A stretch of DNA of 39,019 nt from the NCBI RefSeq assembly GCF_000826125.2, contig NZ_LN651373.1, positions 1,981,428-2,020,446 on the forward strand. The letters are read 5' to 3'. Position numbers and translations under genes: made by a program. Shown piece by piece: positions 1 to 9,553 of this stretch (position 1 is its first letter; every line of letters begins with the position of its first letter). The notes beneath the pieces are model-generated. The model did not search any database, had not been told where the DNA came from, and saw only the letters and a program-made list of their open reading frames with translations. The DNA comes from Bhargavaea cecembensis. GTDB lineage: Bacteria > Bacillota > Bacilli > Bacillales_A > Planococcaceae.

Positions 1-1002
1 CTTCTCCCCGTTCCGGGCCGCCAGCAGGACGATGGCATCGTCGCGCTGGGCAGCGGCCGACCGTCCGAGTTTTTGCAGCTCGGCAATGGATCGGTCACGG
101 AACACGGCCTTGGCGATCCCGCCGGCACATTCTGCGAACAGTTCCCTCGCCTCATGGCCAAGAAGCGCTTCCTTCATCTCGTCGGCCTGTTTTTCGAGGG
201 CGCGGTTTGCATCCAGCAGCTTCCGGATCGCATCCGCCGTCTGTTCCTCCGGCGCGCTCAGCAATCCGACCGCTTCCTTCAAGATATCGTTTTTCTTCCC
301 GAGTTGGAGGAGAACACGGTTCCCGCAGACAAAATAGACGCGCGTCTTCTTTTTCTGCCGCTCTGTTCCGAGTATTTTCAGCGAACCGGTTTCCCCCGTC
401 GAACGGGGGTGGGTCCCCCCGCATCCGTTGTAGTCGAAGTCCGGAATGATGACAAGCCGGATTTCGCCGTCCACCGCCACTTCTTTTCTCAGCCGGTATT
501 CGTCCAGTTCCTCTCTCGTCACCCAGCGCGTTTCGACAGGACGGTTTTCCAGGATGATCTCATTCGCCCGCTGTTCCGCCGCTGCAAGCTGTTCCTCGAT
601 GACCTGGTCCGTGTCGAGGTCGATCGATACGATGTCCTGGCCGAGATGGAAGCTGACCGTTCCGTATCCGGCCGTTTCGACGAACGCCGCCGTCAGGATA
701 TGCTGACCGATATGCTGCTGCATGTGATCGAACCGGCGCTCCCAGTCGATCTTGCCCGAGGCGGTGAACGCATTCAGCGGCGCCTCCACGTAATGCCGGA
801 CTTCTCCGTCGACTTCCTCGACATCGATGACGCGGATTCCGTTCAGCTTGCCTGTATCATGCGGCTGGCCTCCGCCCGTCGGGTAGAACGCCGTGTTTTC
901 CAAAACGACATACGGCCTGCCGTCTTCTTCCCCTTCGCGGACTACGTTCGCCTTGAAGCTCGCCCGGTAAGGATCTTCATAATACAGTCGTTCTTTGAGC
1001 AT
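1..1002 (-). CDS. Alanyl-tRNA editing protein (AlaX-like), 3' end outside window
   Basis: Predicted trans-editing hydrolase that clears serine or glycine mischarged on tRNA-Ala. The 334 visible codons read without a stop to the window edge, so the C-terminus is missing. The AlaRS-type editing metal site is visible: HMQQH followed by H at residues 93-101, and CGGTH at 194-198. The part beyond about 230 is helical and resembles the DHHA1 region of long AlaX proteins. The ATG at 1002 follows an AGGAGGGG ribosome site. It lies 42 bp after tyrS on the same strand and no terminator separates them, so it is probably co-transcribed with tyrS under the T-box. The family call is firm; substrate choice is inferred. 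Confidence 0.88.
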   Translation of the reverse strand, partial: MLKERLYYEDPYRASFKANVVREGEEDGRPYVVLENTAFYPTGGGQPHDTGKLNGIRVIDVEEVDGEVRHYVEAPLNAFTASGKIDWERRFDHMQQHIGQHILTAAFVETAGYGTVSFHLGQDIVSIDLDTDQVIEEQLAAAEQRANEIILENRPVETRWVTREELDEYRLRKEVAVDGEIRLVIIPDFDYNGCGGTHPRSTGETGSLKILGTERQKKKTRVYFVCGNRVLLQLGKKNDILKEAVGLLSAPEEQTADAIRKLLDANRALEKQADEMKEALLGHEARELFAECAGGIAKAVFRDRSIAELQKLGRSAAAQRDDAIVLLAARNGEK

Positions 1003-1044
1003 CTGATTCCCCTCCTGTCCCGGTATCTTTCCGGCAGCCGCCGG

Positions 1045-2313
<1,269 letters not shown>

Positions 2314-2330
2314 TCATCCCTCCAGACAAA

Positions 2331-2374
2331 AATAAAAAGCCCCTGCGGACCGGAATATCCGATCCTGCAGGGGC
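2331..2374 (-). terminator. T-box conditional terminator
   Basis: On the minus strand, GCCCCTGCAGGATCGG and a matching CCG...TGCGGGGC-type arm form a strong hairpin followed by TTTTTATTTTT. It sits 20 bp before the tyrS start and overlaps the 3' side of the T-box antiterminator, as expected for the regulated attenuator. Confidence 0.9.
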
Positions 2375-2583
2375 GCCAATCTCCATCGACGCGGTACCAC
2401 CCGGCTTGAGGCCTATCAAACGCCTCCGCTCAAGCATGTTAACGCCATGCGGACGCCTCGCTCCGGAGCTGTAATTCACGCATGGCCACCGGGCAGCTTC
2501 CACCAGCCGCTGCCTCTCTGATCTCTCGGTGATGCCTGCCCTACTTCGACCCCATCCACGCTCGGTACGTATCGTTATCCAAC
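2331..2583 (-). promoter_or_regulatory. T-box leader of tyrS, tyrosine specific
   Basis: A tRNA-sensing leader read on the minus strand. The T-box core GGGTGGTACCGCG lies at 2402-2390; its TGGT bulge would pair with the ACCA end of uncharged tRNA. Stem I carries the AGAGAG and GCTGGTGGAAGC elements. On its 3' side is the specifier loop GAATTACAG, where TAC (2473-2471) is a tyrosine codon, matching the gene downstream. The antiterminator competes with the terminator at 2331-2374. Uncharged tRNA-Tyr is expected to allow read-through. The 5' limit is set from the -10 box and is approximate. Confidence 0.93.
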
Positions 2584-2611
2584 ATTCTAACCGTTTCGAC
2601 ATCATTGTCAA
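2584..2611 (-). promoter_or_regulatory. SigA-type promoter of tyrS
   Basis: Minus-strand TTGACA, 16-bp spacer, TAGAAT, directly before the T-box leader. The perfect -35 box and the position make this the likely tyrS promoter. Confidence 0.8.
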
Positions 2612-2618
2612 TAGCGGA

Positions 2619-2646
2619 TTGTCGGGCTACCGCAATGTGGTATAAT
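2619..2646 (+). promoter_or_regulatory. SigA-type promoter of the PBP gene
   Basis: TTGTCG, 16-bp spacer, TATAAT with a TGG extension before the -10 box. It lies 25 bp before the GTG start of the penicillin-binding protein gene and is back to back with the tyrS promoter. Confidence 0.75.
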
Positions 2647-2671
2647 AAACAAGATTTTAAGGGGGGATCCT

Positions 2672-5600
2672 GTGGAATCAAAGAAAAATCCATTTAAATA
2701 TATCGAAGAACAAGTCGACAAGTTCCAGTCATCCCGGTGGGGCAAGCGGCTCCGGATCAGTTCGGGCGTCGCCTGGAACCTGTTCCTTCTCTTCCTGGTC
2801 ACTTTCCTCGTGCTCGGCGTGTTCGCCGGCTCGGTCGGTGCGGGCTACTTTGCCTCTCTTGTCGAAAAAGAGCCGCTCCGCACGAAGGATGACATGCGGC
2901 AGGCGATCTTCACCTATGAAGAAACTTCCGAACTATATTTTGCGGATGGTGTCTACCTCGGTAAAGTGAACTCGGACATCGAGCGGCGGGAGACGAAGCT
3001 GACGGAAGTCTCGCCTTTCCTCATCGATGCAGTGTTCGCCACAGAAGATGAGTACTTCGGCGAGCATGAAGGCATCGTGCCAAAGGCGATCTTCCGGGGA
3101 ATCTTCCAGGATGTCACGAACTCCGCGTCCCAGACGGGCGGATCGACGCTCACCCAGCAGCTCATCAAAAACCAGATCTTGACGAATGAAGTCTCCTACG
3201 AACGGAAAGCGAAGGAAATTCTCCTCGCGATGCGCCTGGAAAAGTTCATGGACAAGAATGAGATCCTGGAAGCCTATCTGAATATCATCCCGTACGGGCG
3301 GAATGCCATGGGGCAGAACATCGCAGGAGTCGAGACGGCGGCGGAAGGGATCTTCGGGGTCAAAGCCAAAGACCTGAACCTTTCGCAGGCCGCCTACATT
3401 GCCGGCCTTCCCCAGGCCCCGTTCCTCTACACGCCATTTTACGCGGGCGGCAAAGGCATGAAGGAACCGGAGCACCTGAAGCCCGGCATCGAGCGGATGA
3501 AGACGGTTCTCTTCCGGATGAAGGAAACTGATTATATTACGGAAGAACAGTACAACGAAGCGATCGTCTATGACATCGCCAAAGACTTCAAGCAGCCCGA
3601 ACAGCGGGCGACCGAACGTTATCCGTTCTTGACGCACGAGATTCAGCGGAGGACCGTCGAAACCCTCTCCGGCATCCTCGCGGAGAAGGACGGCATTGAT
3701 CCCGCGCGTCTCGACAAGGAGAAAGAACTCCGGGAGAAGTACGAGATCATCGCCGACCGGGAAATGCGGAACGGCGGCTACCGGATCCATACGACGGTGA
3801 AGAAAGAACTGTACGACGAATTCCAGAACATCAAAGACTCTTATGAATACTACGGCCACACATTCGTCGAAAAGACGACCGATCCGGATACGGAAGAAAC
3901 AAAAGAGGAACTGAAGCCGGTCCAGGTCGGCAGCATGGCGATCGAAAACGGCTCGGGACGCATCCTAGCCTTCATCGGCGGACGCGACCATCAGATCGAA
4001 GCGATGAACCACGCGACACAGGCATACCGCCAGGTCGGATCTTCGGTGAAGCCGCTCCTCGTCTACGGGCCGGCCATTGAACTCGGGAAAATTGGTGCGG
4101 GCAGCCCGGTGCCGGACGTCTGGCTCACGTACAAGGGCTGGTCGCCGAAGAACTTCCAGGCCACCCGTCAATACGGTCTCGTGCCTGCCCGGGAAGCGCT
4201 GGCCAATTCCTATAACCTGGCCGCGGTCCGGCTGTTCGGAAAAATCCGGGACCAGGATCCGACGCAGTTTCTGGACAAGATGCACTTCGACAAGATCCGG
4301 GACGACGAACGGAATGTCGTGTCTGCCCCGCTCGGCTCCTATACGGCTTCCGTCGAACAGAACACCGCCGGGTTTTCCACGATGGCGAACGGCGGGAAAT
4401 ATGTGGAGCCTTACATGATCGAGAAAATCGAGGACAGCGAAGGGAATGTCGTTTATCAGCATGAGACGGAACCCGTGGACGTATACAGTCCGCAGACCGC
4501 CTACATGATCACCGACATGCTTCGCGACACGACCACGATGGGGACCGCCCGCATCATGCGCGGCGACCTGAACTTCAACCTGGACATCGCCGCCAAGACC
4601 GGGACGACGACAGGCTACAAAGATGTCTGGCTTGTCGGATATAACCCGAACGTCACGCTCGGGGTCTGGCTCGGCTACGATAACGAAAAGAAATATCAGC
4701 TGGATACGATGTCCAACACATATGGACAGCCGAGTGCCCGGGTGAACAAGCTGTTCGCCCGCCTCATGAACGGCATGAACCGGGCCGATCCCGAAATTGT
4801 CGGTGCGGGCGAGAGATTCCAGCAGCCTGAGGGCGTCGTCCACCGGTCGTTCTGCGGCATCTCGGGACTTGCCCCGTCCGCCGCCTGTTCGGCTGCAGGG
4901 CTCGTCAGGTCCGACCTGTTCAATGCGAATACATTCGTGCCGAATAAGCCGGATGACAGCTTCGGCGGTTCCGGCGGCCTGTATGTAACTGCCCAGGGCG
5001 TCCGGTACCAGGCACTCTCCTCCACACCGAAAGAGTTCGTCAGATCGGGTGCGGCCGGCATCAGCAAAGATTTCGCAGACCGGATGCTGGCACCGTTCGG
5101 CGGCGATCCCGCCGGACTGTTCCCGCAAAACTCCTCTCTCGGCCGGAACATCGTTTCCGCCAAGCAGTACGGAGGCGTTGCGGGTGCGCCGATCGCACCG
5201 GGTGCCGCCCTCAGCGGCTCGACGCTCACATGGAGCCGCTCCGCATCCCCTGACGTCGTCGGCTACTACGTGTACCGGAACGGTGCGCGGATCGCTTCCG
5301 TGGCGGACGGCGGCTCCTACAGCGCCAATGCCTCCTCGCCGGGCGAATACTACGTGACCGCCGTCGACATCACCGGCCAGCAATCCGGCCGCTCCAACGT
5401 CGTCAGCGTCCAGGCCGCCGCTCCGCCGGATCCGGCGCCAAATGACAACACCCCGGCTCCGGATGCAGGAAGCGACAAGGACACAGACAAGAAACCCGAT
5501 AAAAAACCTGAAGAAAAACCTCAGGATAATCCCGACAAGAAACCGGACAAAAAACCGGACGGCAACGAAGACTCCAAACCACCGGCCGGCAACGGGAACA

Positions 5601-5674
5601 ACAACGGAAACGGAAATGGGAATAACAACGGCGGCAACGGCGGCGAAGACGCCCCTCCCGAAGACGGAGACTGA
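2672..5674 (+). CDS. Class A penicillin-binding protein (transglycosylase/transpeptidase)
   Basis: Bifunctional murein synthase anchored in the membrane: it polymerises glycan strands and cross-links peptides outside the cell. One membrane helix is near residues 33-60. The GT51 glycosyltransferase domain has catalytic Glu125 in EDEYF and the QTGGSTLTQQ motif at 154-163. The transpeptidase domain shows the three penicillin-binding motifs: SSVK (457-460), SYN (513-515) and KTGT (642-645). A fibronectin III-like segment at about 850-915 is followed by a K/P/D then N/G-rich low-complexity tail of some 80 residues. At 1000 residues it is long for the family because of this tail. GTG start with AAGGGGGGA before it. 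The GT motif resembles PBP1b-type enzymes, so I give no symbol. Confidence 0.95.
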   Translation: MESKKNPFKYIEEQVDKFQSSRWGKRLRISSGVAWNLFLLFLVTFLVLGVFAGSVGAGYFASLVEKEPLRTKDDMRQAIFTYEETSELYFADGVYLGKVNSDIERRETKLTEVSPFLIDAVFATEDEYFGEHEGIVPKAIFRGIFQDVTNSASQTGGSTLTQQLIKNQILTNEVSYERKAKEILLAMRLEKFMDKNEILEAYLNIIPYGRNAMGQNIAGVETAAEGIFGVKAKDLNLSQAAYIAGLPQAPFLYTPFYAGGKGMKEPEHLKPGIERMKTVLFRMKETDYITEEQYNEAIVYDIAKDFKQPEQRATERYPFLTHEIQRRTVETLSGILAEKDGIDPARLDKEKELREKYEIIADREMRNGGYRIHTTVKKELYDEFQNIKDSYEYYGHTFVEKTTDPDTEETKEELKPVQVGSMAIENGSGRILAFIGGRDHQIEAMNHATQAYRQVGSSVKPLLVYGPAIELGKIGAGSPVPDVWLTYKGWSPKNFQATRQYGLVPAREALANSYNLAAVRLFGKIRDQDPTQFLDKMHFDKIRDDERNVVSAPLGSYTASVEQNTAGFSTMANGGKYVEPYMIEKIEDSEGNVVYQHETEPVDVYSPQTAYMITDMLRDTTTMGTARIMRGDLNFNLDIAAKTGTTTGYKDVWLVGYNPNVTLGVWLGYDNEKKYQLDTMSNTYGQPSARVNKLFARLMNGMNRADPEIVGAGERFQQPEGVVHRSFCGISGLAPSAACSAAGLVRSDLFNANTFVPNKPDDSFGGSGGLYVTAQGVRYQALSSTPKEFVRSGAAGISKDFADRMLAPFGGDPAGLFPQNSSLGRNIVSAKQYGGVAGAPIAPGAALSGSTLTWSRSASPDVVGYYVYRNGARIASVADGGSYSANASSPGEYYVTAVDITGQQSGRSNVVSVQAAAPPDPAPNDNTPAPDAGSDKDTDKKPDKKPEEKPQDNPDKKPDKKPDGNEDSKPPAGNGNNNGNGNGNNNGGNGGEDAPPEDGD

Positions 5675-5690
5675 CCGCCCGGACCAGAGA

Positions 5691-5728
5691 ACGATGGGAC
5701 AGCAAATTGCCGTCCCATCGTTTTTTTT
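5691..5728 (+). terminator. Intrinsic terminator of the PBP gene
   Basis: ACGATGGGAC and GTCCCATCGT arms around a short loop, followed by eight T. It lies 16 bp after the stop codon. Confidence 0.92.
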
Positions 5729-5734
5729 GTTCCG

Positions 5735-5848
5735 TTTGCATCCGCGAAATCCTCATTTGCATCCGTGAAAATTACAGGCGGCGCTTTTGCTTCCGTGAAA
5801 ACCTTGTTTGCTTCCGCGAAAACCTCATTTCCATCCGTGAAAATCCCC
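5735..5848. repeat. Short repeats with 21-bp period (five units)
   Basis: Five units of exactly 21 bp begin at 5735, 5756, 5786, 5807 and 5828, with a 9-bp interruption after the second. The core is TTTGCTTCCGTGAAAACC with changes such as GCATCC for GCTTCC. A partial sixth copy follows near 5861. The run lies between two convergent genes, outside both terminators. Short open frames across it are products of the repeat and not credible genes. Confidence 0.85.
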
Positions 5849-5896
5849 GCGCCTCTTCAGTTTCCGCGCAATCCTGTAATTCCCTAAACAACGATC

Positions 5897-5933
5897 AAAA
5901 CGGCCGAACGGGACATCCCCCGCTCGGCCGTTC
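5897..5933 (-). terminator. Intrinsic terminator of acsA
   Basis: On the minus strand AACGGCCGA and TCGGCCGTT arms, extended by GCGGGG/CCCG pairing, are followed by a short T-rich stretch. It begins a few bases after the acsA stop codon. Confidence 0.8.
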
Positions 5934-5939
5934 TCTTTA

Positions 5940-7667
5940 TTAGTCTTCCATGGTGGACAGGTCGCCTGTCGGCAGGTCAAGCTCCCATGCCTTGAGGACA
6001 CGGCGCATAATCTTCCCGCTCCGGGTCTTCGGCAGCTTGTCTTTGAACTCAATCTCCCTCGGCGCCGCGTGTGCCGCAAGCCCTTTCTTGACGAACTGTC
6101 GGATGTCTTCCTTCAGTTCATCCGACGGCTCATAGCCTTCGTGGAGGGCGACGAATGCCTTGATGATTTCGCCGCGGACCGGGTCCGGCTTTCCGATAAC
6201 GCCGGCCTCGACGATCGCCGGGTGCTCAAGCAGCTTGCTTTCGACTTCGAACGGGCCGACCCGCTCTCCGGAAGTCATGATGACATCGTCGACACGGCCC
6301 TGGAACCAGAAATATCCGTCTTCGTCCATATAGGCCGAATCGCCGGAAACGTACCACTCGCCGTCCAGGAAATACGAATCGTACTTCTCCGGGTTGTTCC
6401 AGATTTTGCGCATCATGGCCGGCCAGCCCTTGCGGAGCGCCAGGTTGCCCATCGAGTTCGGAGGCAGCACATTGCCCCGGTCGTCCACGATTGCGGCTTC
6501 GATGCCCGGCACCGGCTTGCCCATCGAGCCCGGCTTGATCGGCAGGCAGCCGAAGTTGCAGATCATCTGCGCGCCTGTCTCGGTCATCCACCAAGTATCG
6601 TGGATCCGCTTGTCGAACACTTCAAGGCCCCACTTCACGACCTCTGGGTTCAGCGGCTCACCAACGGAAAGGACGTGACGGAGGGAAGACAGATCGTACT
6701 CTTTCACGAGCGCGTCTCCGGCTCCCATGAGCATCCGGAAGGCGGTCGGCGCACTGTACCAGACGGTGACTCCGTAGTCCTCGATCGCCTGATACCAGTC
6801 CTCGGTCCTGAAGCGTCCTCCGAGAACAAGGTTTGTCGAACCCGTGAGCAGGGGTCCGAAGATCCCGTACGCGGTGCCCGTCACCCAGCCAGGATCGGCG
6901 GTGCACCAGAAGATGTCCTCTTCTTTCAGGTCGAGCACCCATTTCGCTGTCTGGTATTGCTGGATCATCGCATACTGGACGTGCATGACGCCCTTTGGAC
7001 GGCCGGTCGAACCCGACGTATAGTGGAGGACGGTGCCGTCTTCCTTATCGAGCCAGACCACATCGAAGTCGTGCGATGCTTCCTTCATATGCTTGTTGAA
7101 GTCGACGATCTGATCCGTTTCCTCGACGTTTTCCCCGACGACGAAGATCTTCTCGAGCTTCGGCAGACGGTCTGCGGGGATCCGGTCCAGAAGTTCCGGA
7201 GTCGTGACGATTGCCTTCGCTTCGGAATCATCCAGCCGGTCGTAGACAGCCCCTTCCATGAATGCCTCAAAGAGAGGGCCGACGATCGTGCCGAGCTTCA
7301 GCCCGCCGAGCAGGGCAAAGTAAAGTTCTGGAGAGCGCGGCATGAAGATGAACAGCCGGTCCCCTTTTTCAAGTGTTGAATTCGCTTTCAAAACATTGGC
7401 GGCATTGTTGGACATCCGCTTCATCTGATCGTACGTATAGGATTCATTGCGATTGGCATCGCGGTAATAGAGAGCGACTTTGTTCTTGCGGAACGAATCG
7501 GCATGGCGATCCACGGCCTCATGGGCAATGTTCACTTTGCCGGTGCGGTACCAGCTGAATTCCCTCTCTGCGTCTTCCCATTTGAAATCTGCGACGGTCT
7601 TTTCATAGTCCGCCAGGTTGAAGTCCCCTTCTCTGACCGGAATGATGTTTTTCTCCATCGTTGCCAT
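5940..7667 (-). CDS. acsA: Acetyl-CoA synthetase
   Basis: Activates acetate to acetyl-CoA through acetyl-AMP (ANL superfamily). The 575-residue product reads almost colinearly with B. subtilis AcsA. The AMP-binding loop TSGSTGRPKG, the WWMTETG motif and the C-terminal PKTRSGKIMRR are visible. The Lys in SGKI (about 552) is the residue that AcuA acetylates and AcuC deacetylates in B. subtilis. The start is taken at MATMEK because AAAGGG lies 7 bp before that ATG. An in-frame upstream codon exists but has no ribosome site. In B. subtilis acsA is divergent from and adjacent to acuABC. Here a six-gene operon on the same strand is interposed, and no clear terminator separates its end from acsA. 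Confidence 0.97.
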   Translation of the reverse strand: MATMEKNIIPVREGDFNLADYEKTVADFKWEDAEREFSWYRTGKVNIAHEAVDRHADSFRKNKVALYYRDANRNESYTYDQMKRMSNNAANVLKANSTLEKGDRLFIFMPRSPELYFALLGGLKLGTIVGPLFEAFMEGAVYDRLDDSEAKAIVTTPELLDRIPADRLPKLEKIFVVGENVEETDQIVDFNKHMKEASHDFDVVWLDKEDGTVLHYTSGSTGRPKGVMHVQYAMIQQYQTAKWVLDLKEEDIFWCTADPGWVTGTAYGIFGPLLTGSTNLVLGGRFRTEDWYQAIEDYGVTVWYSAPTAFRMLMGAGDALVKEYDLSSLRHVLSVGEPLNPEVVKWGLEVFDKRIHDTWWMTETGAQMICNFGCLPIKPGSMGKPVPGIEAAIVDDRGNVLPPNSMGNLALRKGWPAMMRKIWNNPEKYDSYFLDGEWYVSGDSAYMDEDGYFWFQGRVDDVIMTSGERVGPFEVESKLLEHPAIVEAGVIGKPDPVRGEIIKAFVALHEGYEPSDELKEDIRQFVKKGLAAHAAPREIEFKDKLPKTRSGKIMRRVLKAWELDLPTGDLSTMED

Positions 7668-7700
7668 ATGATCACCCTTTCGCAATACGTTTACTCTATT

Positions 7701-7731
7701 ATTCTACACGAAATGGAATCATATGTGGCAA
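7701..7731 (-). promoter_or_regulatory. Possible acsA promoter in an AT-rich gap
   Basis: Minus-strand TTGCCA, 19-bp spacer, TAGAAT, about 35 bp before acsA. The spacer is long, so support is weak. The rest of 7668-7878 is AT-rich; I see no convincing terminator hairpin and no gene in it. Confidence 0.3.
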
Positions 7732-7878
7732 TATTTTAACTTTTAAATTTAGAATGGGTCTAAAGCTTCTGCATAAAAAAGCCCATTTTTCTTCCTATGA
7801 TCATTCGCACTTTGCAATAGTCAGCTAACTAAAATACTCCGCCCGCTTATCCCAGGAACCACCTTTTATCGCATGAAT

Positions 7879-9528
7879 TCAAGCGTCTTGCAGTTCCCTC
7901 CATAGGATTTTCCCGCTCGTCGTTGTCGGGAATTCGGTCCGGAACTCGATGATCCGCGGATATTTATAGCTAGCCATTTGTCCTTTCGCCCATTCGATCA
8001 GTTCCTTTTCCGATACCTGTCCGACGTACTCGGGTCTCAATATGACCAGGGCCTTCACCGTCTCCCCCCGGATTTCATCCGGGGCACGGACCACGCATGC
8101 CTGCTGGATCGCAGGATGCCGGTAAAGAATGGATTCCACTTCCGTCGGCCATACTTTGTAGCCCGCGGCGTTGATCATCCGCTTGACCCGGTCCACCATG
8201 AAAAAGTACCCCTCTTCGTCCATCCTGACAATGTCGCCGGTCCTGAAAAACCGCTTTCCGTCCAGCGTGATATGGCTCGACTCCGTTTCTTCTTCATTCC
8301 GGTAGTAACCTGTGAACTGCTGGGGGGCGCACACGATGAGCTCGCCTTCCTCCCCGGCACCGAGCTCCGTCCCTGTCGCCGGATCGATTATGCGGGCGTC
8401 CACCCCGAAGGCAGGGATTCCGAGGCATTGCAGCTTCGGACGATGGGGCGGGTTGAAATGGGTGTGGGACATTGTCTCCGACAGTCCGTATCCCTCCACA
8501 TATTGAAGGCCGGTCAGTTCTTCGAGTTTCTTTCCGACGGCTTCGGGCAAGGTCGCCCCTCCCCCTCCGACCACTTGAAGCGAGGACAGGTCGCGGCCGG
8601 TAAGCTTGGGATTTGCCAGGAAGTCAATCAGCATCGTGCTGATGTTGATCCAATGGGTAACGCCGTATTGCTCAATTGCCCGGAGTGCATAGTCCCTGTC
8701 CCAGCGGGTCATCATGACCATCATGCTCCCGGCGATGATCGGAGCCAGCGCACTGTGGAGGAGGCCGGTCACATGGAACAGCGGCAATGAAGTGAGGATG
8801 ACAGCGCCTGAAGTCATGGACATCCAGTGGTAGGAACCGGTGGCGTTGGCCTGGATCGTTCTGTTCGTATGCATGCAGCCTTTCGGCAGACCGGTCGTCC
8901 CGGACGTATAGGGAATCATCGCCAGGTCTCCGCTTTCGCCTTTGTAATCGGACGGCTCCAGTCCGGCCGCGGTCAGCTTATCCCAGCCGACCATACCGGC
9001 GAACTGTTCGGGTGCGGCGAGGACTTCCGCCGGTATCGTGCCCGGGGAGTTGTCCGGGGATGCATAGCTTCCATAGGCAGCGCTGACCGCCTGCTCGAGA
9101 GAAGTTTCGCCGATCAGCGGTGCAACTTTTCCAAACAGCTCCTGTCCGACAAAACCAAGCCGGATCTCCCCGTCACCGATATAAAACCGGAGGTCTTCCG
9201 TCGTGCTCATCGGATTGATCGGGACCGCAACCGCCCGGAGCCGGAGAATGGCAAAAAGAGAAATCAGGAACTGAGGCGAATTCTGCATGAAGATCAGCAC
9301 GCGGTCCCCTCGCCGGACGCCGAAGTTCTGCTCGATGAAACCGGCAACACGTTCTGATTCCTCAAACAGTTGCTTATACGTGACTGTTCCCCCGTAAAAC
9401 TTGATGGCCGGCTTTTCCGGATACTTTCTGGCTGCATTCGCAAGATTATCAAAGATCGTCGTTTCCGGGATCGTCAGTTCCTTCGCCATCCGCGGCGGCC
9501 AGAAACTGAAATGTGCCTGGTTTTTCAT
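7879..9528 (-). CDS. Long/medium-chain acyl-CoA ligase (ANL family)
   Basis: Predicted to activate a carboxylic acid to its CoA thioester with ATP. The 549 residues show ANL motifs: the phosphate loop YTSGTTGLPKG, the GYGLSETM adenylation motif, the RTGDIVRMDEEGYFF hinge region and the catalytic Lys in TTSGKILWREL near the C-terminus. The ATG at 9528 follows GGGGAG; a much longer frame upstream lacks a ribosome site and overlaps the next gene. It is the last gene of the minus-strand operon starting at 14097. By its neighbours it would load the pathway, as LvaE does in Pseudomonas. Chain length and true substrate cannot be read from the sequence. The SGKI Lys could be an acetylation target like that of AcsA. 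Confidence 0.9.
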   Translation of the reverse strand: MKNQAHFSFWPPRMAKELTIPETTIFDNLANAARKYPEKPAIKFYGGTVTYKQLFEESERVAGFIEQNFGVRRGDRVLIFMQNSPQFLISLFAILRLRAVAVPINPMSTTEDLRFYIGDGEIRLGFVGQELFGKVAPLIGETSLEQAVSAAYGSYASPDNSPGTIPAEVLAAPEQFAGMVGWDKLTAAGLEPSDYKGESGDLAMIPYTSGTTGLPKGCMHTNRTIQANATGSYHWMSMTSGAVILTSLPLFHVTGLLHSALAPIIAGSMMVMMTRWDRDYALRAIEQYGVTHWINISTMLIDFLANPKLTGRDLSSLQVVGGGGATLPEAVGKKLEELTGLQYVEGYGLSETMSHTHFNPPHRPKLQCLGIPAFGVDARIIDPATGTELGAGEEGELIVCAPQQFTGYYRNEEETESSHITLDGKRFFRTGDIVRMDEEGYFFMVDRVKRMINAAGYKVWPTEVESILYRHPAIQQACVVRAPDEIRGETVKALVILRPEYVGQVSEKELIEWAKGQMASYKYPRIIEFRTEFPTTTSGKILWRELQDA

Positions 9529-9553
9529 TGTTCGCACTCCCCATCGTGTTTGA

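Noticed and set aside
7686..7700. cre site in front of acsA (around AGTAAACGTATTG)
   Set aside because: Only about half of the fixed consensus positions match in either orientation.
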